Origin: Methanobacterium sp.
GTDB lineage: Archaea; Methanobacteriota; Methanobacteria; Methanobacteriales; Methanobacteriaceae
Assembly: GCA_003151535.1 (NCBI GenBank)
Contig: PLXT01000134.1
Span: 3,887 to 9,802, forward strand
DNA: 5,916 nt
Direction of reading: 5' to 3'
In this document: piece by piece, positions 1-4,765 of the stretch
Layout of the letters: every line of letters starts with the position of its first letter
Numbering within the stretch: the first letter of the stretch is position 1
Notes under the pieces: model-generated
The model's database searches: none
What the model saw: the letters and a program-made list of their open reading frames with translations, nothing else
Told to the model about the DNA's origin: nothing
Position numbers and translations under genes: made by a program

Positions 1-143
1 ATGTTCATTTATTCATATAGTTAGATATTAACTGTATCATTTACTGATATGTGCTGTTAATTTAAGATGTCGGAGATTATTCTTATATCTAAAAATTTCA
101 AGGGTTTCCTATTTTGAATTAATTTTAAAAGGATGAGAATGAA

Positions 144-1190
144 TTAGAATACATGTACTGCAGTAGCCTTGAAATACACATAAATTTGCTTTCCTATATT
201 CAATTCTAGATCCTTAAATGATTGGCGAGTTAAAACTAGAACTAATGGTTCTCCAACATCAATAGTTAATTTTATAATAGTCCCTAAATCGTATATTTCT
301 TTAATATTTCCTTTAAAAACATTTCTTGCACTTGTTACAACCTTCTCTACAGATAATGTAATGTCTTCAGGCCTTATAGTGAGATGAACATTACCAGTTT
401 TCTTTTCAGTGGATTCAATAAGAATATTTCCTGTATCAATAGTTGTAAGATTATCCTGTCCATCTCTTGCAACACCTTTAATTATGTTTTCAGTTCCCAC
501 AAAATCTGCTACAAATTTATCTTTAGGATGTCTGAAAATTTCATCAATATTACCAACTTGAGAGATAGTACCGTTTTTCATTATAGCTAAACGATCTGCA
601 AGCTGCAATGCCTCATCAAAGTTATGAGTTACATGTATAATAGTTGTATTAAATTTATTGGGTATATTCTTTAATTCTACTATTAATTCCTCTTTAGTGC
701 TTCTATCAAGGGCACTTAATGGTTCATCCATGAGCAAAACCGAAGGATGAATAATTAAAGCCCGAGCTAATGCAGTTCTTTGTTGTTCTCCACCACTTAA
801 AGTTCTAGGTAAACGATTTGAGAGATGAGAAATGCTGAAAAGTTCCAGCATTTCTTCTACTTTAGTATTTATTTCATTTTTTTCTACTTTTCTTATGTTT
901 AATCCGAATGAAATATTTTCAAATACGGTTTTATGAGGAAACAACATATAATTCTGGTAAACAAATCCAACTCCTCTTTTTTCAGGTGGAAGCATTGTAA
1001 CATCTTTATTATTGATGTATATTTTTCCTGAATCTGGAGACCAAATTCCTGCAATCAACTCCAAAAGCATAGTTTTACCAGAACCGCTTGGACCTAAAAA
1101 TATGAAATATTCACTTTCATTTACTTCTAAGCTGATATTATTTATTTTAAATTCTTTCCATTCCTTAGAAAGATTTTCAATTTTTATCAT
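144..1190 (-). CDS. wtpC: Tungstate/molybdate ABC transporter ATP-binding protein WtpC (ModC-like)
   Basis: Cytoplasmic ATPase subunit of an oxyanion importer, 348 aa. It hydrolyses ATP to drive uptake of tungstate or molybdate through WtpB. Visible motifs: Walker A GPSGSGKT (33-40), Q-loop Gln79, signature LSGGEQQR (131-138), Walker B VLLMDEP (151-157), D-loop SALD (159-162) and H-loop His189, so the ATPase core looks intact. A C-terminal TOBE-type domain (about 285-348, from SARNVFKG to the end) is the usual oxyanion-sensing extension of ModC/WtpC proteins, and the length fits that family. The start ATG lies inside the end of the true wtpB frame, a 14-nt overlap that implies translational coupling. 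The TOBE region resembles the C-terminus of the nearby ModE protein. The choice between tungstate and molybdate is inferred mainly from the WtpA neighbour. A general sulfate- or iron-type ATPase is less likely given the context and the TOBE domain. Confidence 0.93.
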   Translation of the reverse strand: MIKIENLSKEWKEFKINNISLEVNESEYFIFLGPSGSGKTMLLELIAGIWSPDSGKIYINNKDVTMLPPEKRGVGFVYQNYMLFPHKTVFENISFGLNIRKVEKNEINTKVEEMLELFSISHLSNRLPRTLSGGEQQRTALARALIIHPSVLLMDEPLSALDRSTKEELIVELKNIPNKFNTTIIHVTHNFDEALQLADRLAIMKNGTISQVGNIDEIFRHPKDKFVADFVGTENIIKGVARDGQDNLTTIDTGNILIESTEKKTGNVHLTIRPEDITLSVEKVVTSARNVFKGNIKEIYDLGTIIKLTIDVGEPLVLVLTRQSFKDLELNIGKQIYVYFKATAVHVF

Positions 1191-1966
1191 AGATTCTCCA
1201 TCCTTTCATTAGTAATCTTACTACAAAAAAGAGAATTAAACAAATAGATATAAGAATAACGGCTATAGGTGTAGATTCTGACAAACCAAATTGGACGAAT
1301 CTTGTGTAGATAAGAGTTGATGCTGCCATAGGATAATATGCTAAAATTATAATAGCTCCAAATTCGCTTATTGCCCTGGCCCAACACAATATAGATCCTA
1401 CCGCAATACTCCTTAAAGCTAAGGGTAGGGATATAACGAAAAATGTTTTGAGAGTTCTTGCACCTAGTTCTGGCAACTTTTTCCATACGAGGATCAACGC
1501 TTTCAAATCCTTCCCTGGCAGAGTTCACTACAAATGATGAACTTACAAAAAGCATTGCAATAACAATTCCAGGAATTGCATTAGTGAATACGACACCTAA
1601 CTTACTAAATGGTTCTCCTAATATACCAGTAGATGTGAAAACTAGTAACAGAGCTATACCACTTACAGTATGAGGGATAACTATTGGAATGTCAATTATT
1701 GATTCTACAAACCCTTTTCCAATGAAATCATGTCTTGCAAGAATATATGCAAGTGGAACTCCAAATAAAATGGCTATAAGAGTTGCTATTAGTGCAGAGT
1801 ATACGCTTACAAAAATTGATGAAATTACTTGGCTATCCTGTAGATTTGCAATAATAGAATTTAAATCTGAAGATAACATCAGGTTGACTATCGGAATGAG
1901 AATAAACAAAACCAAGAAAGATCCCATTAAAGCAAAGAAAATTGTGGTATAATTTAGTTTTCTCAT
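1177..1966 (-). pseudogene. wtpB: Tungstate/molybdate ABC transporter permease WtpB, interrupted by a frameshift
   Basis: Membrane permease that forms the oxyanion channel with WtpC. The first 167 residues, in one frame from ATG 1966, carry about four membrane segments (roughly 9-30, 48-72, 93-112, 131-150). The reading then changes frame near 1464-1470. The other frame continues with LGARTLKTFF, SLPLALRS and about two further membrane helices, ending at the stop at 1177-1179. Joined, the product is about 263 aa, normal for a ModB/WtpB permease. The break falls in the EAA coupling loop (KVART / LGARTLKTFF). Keeping the Thr implies a net loss of two bases, for example CT from AGAACTCTAGG; a gain of one base is the other option. 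Without correction, the first frame runs on as unrelated sequence to 1187. AGGAAG sits about 6 nt before the ATG. This is either a true lesion or a sequencing error; both halves are otherwise well conserved, which favours a recent event or an error. Confidence 0.88.
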
Positions 1967-2039
1967 TTAATACTTCCTAATCTAATAAATAAATCCTATA
2001 CTGTTAATCTTGAATTTATTATTAAAATCTATTTTTAAT

Positions 2040-2074
2040 AAAAAAAAGAAAATTTTATGGAGATATTTCTCCAT
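2040..2074 (-). terminator. Hairpin plus T8 tract between wtpA and wtpB
   Basis: On the minus strand, immediately after the wtpA stop, a perfect 7-bp stem (ATGGAGA / TCTCCAT, 2057-2063 with 2068-2074) with a 4-nt loop is followed about 9 nt later by eight T residues (2040-2047). Oligo-T on the non-template strand is the main archaeal termination signal. Because wtpB and wtpC follow with no strong promoter visible (a weak AT-rich TATA candidate lies at about 2014-2025), this probably acts as a partial terminator or mRNA stabiliser that raises wtpA above wtpBC. Its function is inferred; the structure is seen directly. Confidence 0.5.
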
Positions 2075-2075
2075 T

Positions 2076-3134
2076 TTATAGTTTTGGCATAACCACATAT
2101 TGTTGTAGTGCGGTGGGTATGTTGGTGGAGTTAACTGTTGCTTGTGCTGGTGTTATAGGGTCTATGAAGTTACTTTGTGTTATATTTACACCTGTAGGAC
2201 TTAATAGGAGTTGTAAATATTCTGTTGCAAGTTGTTTGTCTGGTGCATTGTTTAAAAGAGTAACACCATAAACAATTGGTGTTAATGTCACATTTTTGGT
2301 TTTATTAGTACCACTGAATTGTGTTATACTTATATTCTTGTAAATTGGTTCATAAGTGGTGTTTGATAATCCGAGTTCAGGTGGAAGTGTAATATATTTT
2401 ACACCCGAATTCTTTTGCTGTTCTGCATCACTTTTGTAAACAAGCACATAATCAACTGACCCAGATTCCAATACTGGCATTAAATCCCCTACTGCAGGTC
2501 TTACTACAATTTTGGAGGTCGGATTAATGTTTGTTGGGCTGTTGATTATATAGTTTGTACCATTCTTAGTGGAAGTAATAGCAGTGTTCTGGGCTATGAG
2601 ATTGGTAAATATAGTTGAGTTGTTGTAATATGTGTTTGCCAGTTGTATCATCATTACTCCCCTATAACCTGCTGGTGCAGAATTGGGATCGGCTAAACCA
2701 ATTGTTACATTATTTTGGGAAAATATCTGATACCAGTTTGTACTATTTATCTGACTATTATTCTTACTTTTGTCAGTGTATGCAATTACCATCTCGTTTC
2801 GTCCATTCTTAAGGTTGAAGCTAGTGTAATTTGGAATCAAATTTTTGTCTATGAGTCCATAATCAGCAGATGCCATAATATCTACAGACTGATTAAGAGT
2901 AGTAATTTGATTAATCAAATCTGAACTTCCACCGTATTTTATTTCTACATTAACATTAGGATGTTCTTTTTTAAACTGTGCTGTAGTAGCATTCAATTGT
3001 CCAGCAAGGCTACTAGCGGCATATATTACAATTGTACCATTTTGCGAATTAGTACTGTATGCGCTGTATCCATATACGCCTACTCCAATAATAGCAATTA
3101 CTACAACTGCTAAAATGATCATTTTCTTATCCAT
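2076..3134 (-). CDS. wtpA: Tungstate/molybdate-binding protein WtpA (extracytoplasmic solute-binding protein)
   Basis: Substrate-binding subunit of the importer, 352 aa. It captures tungstate or molybdate outside the membrane and delivers it to WtpB. An N-terminal hydrophobic segment (about 5-23) after MDKK acts as a signal or membrane anchor; I see no lipobox cysteine. The WtpA/ModA fold is recognised from YAASSLAG (38-45), YGGSSDL (67-73), MASADYGLI (87-95), NEMVIAY (113-119), NWYQIF (133-138), DPNSAPAGYRG (149-159), MIQLANTYYNNSTIF (162-176) and VLESGSVDY (221-229). The many Asn-X-Ser/Thr sites suit an archaeal extracellular glycoprotein. The ligand loop reads S-A-P-A-G-Y-R, where I recall D-D-P-C-G-Y-R in Pyrococcus/Archaeoglobus WtpA, so the coordination may differ. 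The start is supported by AGAGGA about 8 nt upstream of ATG 3134. The gene has its own promoter and ModE box, and heads wtpABC. Confidence 0.93.
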   Translation of the reverse strand: MDKKMIILAVVVIAIIGVGVYGYSAYSTNSQNGTIVIYAASSLAGQLNATTAQFKKEHPNVNVEIKYGGSSDLINQITTLNQSVDIMASADYGLIDKNLIPNYTSFNLKNGRNEMVIAYTDKSKNNSQINSTNWYQIFSQNNVTIGLADPNSAPAGYRGVMMIQLANTYYNNSTIFTNLIAQNTAITSTKNGTNYIINSPTNINPTSKIVVRPAVGDLMPVLESGSVDYVLVYKSDAEQQKNSGVKYITLPPELGLSNTTYEPIYKNISITQFSGTNKTKNVTLTPIVYGVTLLNNAPDKQLATEYLQLLLSPTGVNITQSNFIDPITPAQATVNSTNIPTALQQYVVMPKL

Positions 3135-3178
3135 TATTTCAAATCCTCTAATTATTTTTTTTTAATATTAACTATTTT

Positions 3179-3206
3179 ATCTATATGTATATATATTCCT
3201 ATCGAA
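3179..3206. promoter_or_regulatory. ModE-box-like operator of the wtp operon
   Basis: A 28-bp imperfect palindrome (10 of 14 symmetric pairs) with ATCTATATGTA at one end and TTCCTATCGAA at the other. It matches the element at 4518-4545 at 22 of 28 positions with no gap, and has the same 11-6-11 layout as the ModE consensus I recall (ATCGnTATATA, six bases, TATATAnCGAT). It begins 6 bp downstream of the wtpA TATA box, so it covers the expected transcription start near 3192. Binding there should block initiation, as expected for a repressor acting when Mo or W is plentiful. Confidence 0.7.
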
Positions 3207-3212
3207 GAATCT

Positions 3213-3222
3213 TATATATAAA
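3213..3222 (-). promoter_or_regulatory. TATA box of the wtpA(BC) promoter
   Basis: The minus strand reads TTTATATATA, a close match to the archaeal TATA element. With the usual spacing of about 25 nt, transcription would start near 3192, giving a leader of about 58 nt before the wtpA ATG that contains the AGAGGA ribosome-binding site. The same 10-mer occurs inside the 4518-4545 element. The upstream BRE-type purine stretch is weak (CCAGA). Confidence 0.6.
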
Positions 3223-3484
3223 TCTGGTACTATCCAATGGAATTATCTGCAACGTATTATTAAACCAAAATTATAATATCCGATACATTTTAAAATCAAT
3301 AAATTGTTAATAGAGCTAAATACTACTTTAATCAAGGAATATCTAAACTCATGGATGTCGAAACGATTTAAAAATTAGAACTAAGAAATAAAGTTTGGTC
3401 CAACAGACATATCGATGAAGGAATTATATGAATTATTTCATAAATTTAAATAATTTGTAAATTTATTTTTCATCTTAAATTGAA
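3223..3484. other. Intergenic spacer between modE and the wtp promoter
   Basis: About 260 bp of AT-rich sequence with no gene I can support. Between modE and wtpA it holds a 10-bp half-site, ACATATCGAT (3407-3416), identical to the right end of the 4518-4545 operator but with no partner arm at the correct distance. It also has an 8-bp inverted repeat, ATAAATTT / AAATTTAT (3440-3447 and 3459-3466), which may be chance in such sequence. No clear oligo-T terminator follows modE on the minus strand. The spacer and the separate promoter argue that wtpABC is its own transcription unit. Confidence 0.5.
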
Positions 3485-4177
3485 TTATATCTTGATCATG
3501 GCGATAGCAGCTGCTTTAAATCCTATATACACTTCTTTACCCGGGATTAAATTAAGTTGTTCGAGTGCATAATTTGTTAGGTCGACAAAAAGAGTTGTTT
3601 CATTGGTTTCTACATTCAGGCGCACCAGATGTTCTTTAAGTACCATACTAATGATTTTTCCTTTGAAAATATTCCTAACACTTGATTGTTGGGGTTTTAA
3701 CATTACAAATATATCTTCTGGGCTTATTAGAACTAAAACTCTGTCTCCAATGTTAAAATTTCCTCTAAGTGGAAGAATAACATTTTCATTATTTAAATTA
3801 ATGTTAGCAATTTTATTTTGTTCATCAATATCTAAAATATTACTTTCAATCTCATTAACATCATCGTGCATCTTTAAAATACTTTCAACTTTTCTATATT
3901 CTTTTAAAATAGACTTACCATTACTTGTAAGTTTGCTTTCGCCACCTCCACCTTTTCCTCCTCTTTGTGTAGATACAATACCCTTATTAACCTCATTTTC
4001 AAGGTCTTCAATATATTTTAGTGCGCTTCGGTAGGGGATATCTTCCTTTTTTGAGGCTTTTTTTATAGAACCACATTCATCAATATATTCTAATAGCTTG
4101 AATTTTCTTTTATTCAATAATATTATCTTATCATCAAATTTCAATCTGTATTGTGGTCCATCTCTCGATTTATTCAT
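3485..4177 (-). CDS. modE: ModE family molybdate/tungstate-responsive transcriptional regulator
   Basis: Cytoplasmic DNA-binding regulator, 230 aa, expected to bind molybdate or tungstate and repress uptake genes. The N-terminal winged helix-turn-helix of the ModE/LysR type spans about 25-104: LLEYIDECGSIKKASK (28-43), the recognition region DIPYRSALKYIEDLE (46-60), and the ModE hallmark RGGKGGGG followed by LT (72-84). A charged linker (about 104-120) leads to a C-terminal sensor part. Residues 121-165 include ISPEDIFVML, and a Mop/TOBE domain starts at VRNIFKGKI (167) and runs to the end. E. coli ModE is about 262 aa with two Mop domains; this one has one clear Mop domain and a C-terminus more like that of WtpC. 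It lies 62 bp after the ferredoxin stop and is probably co-transcribed with it from a promoter overlapped by a ModE box, implying autoregulation. The ribosome-binding site is weak (TAGGT about 6 nt upstream). Confidence 0.92.
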   Translation of the reverse strand: MNKSRDGPQYRLKFDDKIILLNKRKFKLLEYIDECGSIKKASKKEDIPYRSALKYIEDLENEVNKGIVSTQRGGKGGGGESKLTSNGKSILKEYRKVESILKMHDDVNEIESNILDIDEQNKIANINLNNENVILPLRGNFNIGDRVLVLISPEDIFVMLKPQQSSVRNIFKGKIISMVLKEHLVRLNVETNETTLFVDLTNYALEQLNLIPGKEVYIGFKAAAIAMIKI

Positions 4178-4205
4178 TTTAAACCTACTTTGAATTAACT
4201 TAAAA

Positions 4206-4226
4206 TTTTATATTATAAGAAAAAAA
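4206..4226 (-). promoter_or_regulatory. T7 tract and weak TATA-like sequence between ferredoxin and modE
   Basis: After the ferredoxin stop the minus strand has seven T residues (4220-4226) and then CTTATAATATAAAA (4206-4219). The first could cause partial termination. The second could act as a weak modE promoter with a start about 11 nt before its ATG. Both are modest in AT-rich sequence, so read-through from the ferredoxin promoter remains the simpler reading. Confidence 0.25.
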
Positions 4227-4239
4227 TGAAGGAAATGGA

Positions 4240-4515
4240 TTATTTACCTGTAGTTAATCCAGATAACCTATTTTGCCAGGATTTAGAGCGTATATTTTCT
4301 AAGTTCATTTTTGTTCTGTTTATTATGATGCCTTTTTGTGGGCAGACATTTGCACAAACTCCGCAGATGGTGCAAAACCGAGTATCTATTGATGAATGGC
4401 CTTCTGTAATACTTATAGCATTACATGGGCAAAGATCCTGGCAAGCATGGCATGAATCACCTTTACAGATCATATCTTCTTCAAAACTCTTGACATTACT
4501 TGTATAATATTCCAT
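4240..4515 (-). CDS. Small 4Fe-4S ferredoxin-type protein
   Basis: Predicted electron carrier with two [4Fe-4S] clusters, 91 aa from ATG 4515. The second motif is canonical: C-x2-C-x2-C-x3-C-P at Cys48, 51, 54 and 58. The first is odd: C-x4-C-x2-C-x3-C-P at Cys17, 22, 25 and 29, with a ninth cysteine at 31. A basic tail (about 66-91) follows the clusters. There are no membrane segments, so it is soluble. The start is uncertain. ATG 4515 lies 2 bp from the ModE-like element and has no clear ribosome-binding site. If the TTTATATATA within that element is the TATA box, the transcript would begin near 4506, and Met15 (ATG 4473, 77 aa, preceded by GAAGAAG) would be the start. It is the gene before modE under the same operator, which suggests a role tied to Mo/W metabolism, for example electron transfer to a Mo/W enzyme. 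The partner cannot be read from the sequence. Confidence 0.85.
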   Translation of the reverse strand: MEYYTSNVKSFEEDMICKGDSCHACQDLCPCNAISITEGHSSIDTRFCTICGVCANVCPQKGIIINRTKMNLENIRSKSWQNRLSGLTTGK

Positions 4516-4517
4516 TC

Positions 4518-4545
4518 ATCGATAAGTATATATAAACATATCGAT
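4518..4545. promoter_or_regulatory. ModE-box operator overlapping the ferredoxin-modE promoter
   Basis: A 28-bp near-perfect palindrome: outer arms ATCGATA (4518-4524) and TATCGAT (4539-4545) pair exactly, and 12 of 14 symmetric positions pair overall. Arm length and total span equal the ModE consensus I recall (ATCGnTATATA, six bases, TATATAnCGAT). On the minus strand it contains TTTATATATA (4527-4536), an ideal archaeal TATA box, so regulator binding would compete directly with TBP. It lies just upstream of the ferredoxin and modE, indicating autoregulation. An alternative promoter further upstream, for example near 4588-4600, is possible but matches less well. Confidence 0.78.
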
Positions 4546-4623
4546 TTTAATTAAAAAAAAATTTTAATAACTAAAAATAGAACCTTCTATAAAATACGGA
4601 AAAAAATATTTTTTAAACCTATA

Positions 4624-4730
4624 GAGGCTGTCTCATAAATCAAAATATGGAAAAAAATAAGAATAAATAGGCCTTTAAATTCAAAATAAACAAAAATTAG
4701 CAGTACAGAAAATAATTATGGGACAGCCTC
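4624..4730. mobile_element. 107-bp MITE-like element with 15-bp terminal inverted repeats
   Basis: The left end GAGGCTGTCTCATAA (4624-4638) and right end TTATGGGACAGCCTC (4716-4730) are inverted repeats matching at 14 of 15 positions. The roughly 77-bp interior is AT-rich and noncoding. Ends of the type GAGGCTGTCCCA are typical of DDE-transposase insertion sequences (IS1182/IS5-like, from memory), so this is probably a non-autonomous derivative moved in trans. No convincing target-site duplication is seen (CCTATA on the left, AAATAA on the right). It lies between the terminator of the surface-protein gene and the ferredoxin promoter. Confidence 0.6.
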
Positions 4731-4737
4731 AAATAAT

Positions 4738-4745
4738 AAAAAAAA
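4738..4745 (-). terminator. Oligo-T terminator after the surface-protein gene
   Basis: The minus strand carries eight consecutive T residues about 20 nt after the stop codon at 4766-4768, followed by TATTATTT. This is the usual archaeal U-tract signal. No strong hairpin precedes it. It separates the surface-protein gene from the ferredoxin-modE unit. Confidence 0.5.
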
Positions 4746-4765
4746 GTAAGTTAATAGAAATTCTC

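Noticed and set aside
1460..1475. Programmed ribosomal frameshifting in wtpB
   Set aside because: Restoring the conserved spacing needs a -2 shift, or +1 with loss of a residue. No slippery run, stop codon or stimulatory structure is seen at AGAACTAGG, and this is not a known strategy in such permeases.
1458..1952. Plus-strand open frames opposite wtpB, and similar ones opposite the other genes
   Set aside because: They lie antisense to clearly recognisable minus-strand genes, have no family motifs, and are expected shadows of real coding sequence.
3201..3228. Alternative ModE-box register starting at ATCGAA over the wtpA TATA box
   Set aside because: The left four bases match but the right arm (TGGT for CGAT) and inner positions do not; the register at 3179-3206 is much better.
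3277..3453. Possible decayed reading frame on the plus strand of the spacer (34 open codons, two nearby stops, then 22 open codons ending in KELYELFHKFK)
   Set aside because: Open runs of this length are expected by chance, no start with a ribosome-binding site is seen, and I recognise no family in it.
3440..3466. 8-bp inverted repeat ATAAATTT / AAATTTAT followed by T5 on the plus strand
   Set aside because: All A/T, long loop, and wrong strand for terminating modE; likely chance in AT-rich DNA.
4624..4730. Reading the inverted repeat as a simple terminator hairpin or one unit of a CRISPR array
   Set aside because: The loop would be about 77 nt and there is only one inverted pair, with no regularly spaced direct repeats. 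The T8 tract at 4738-4745 serves as terminator.
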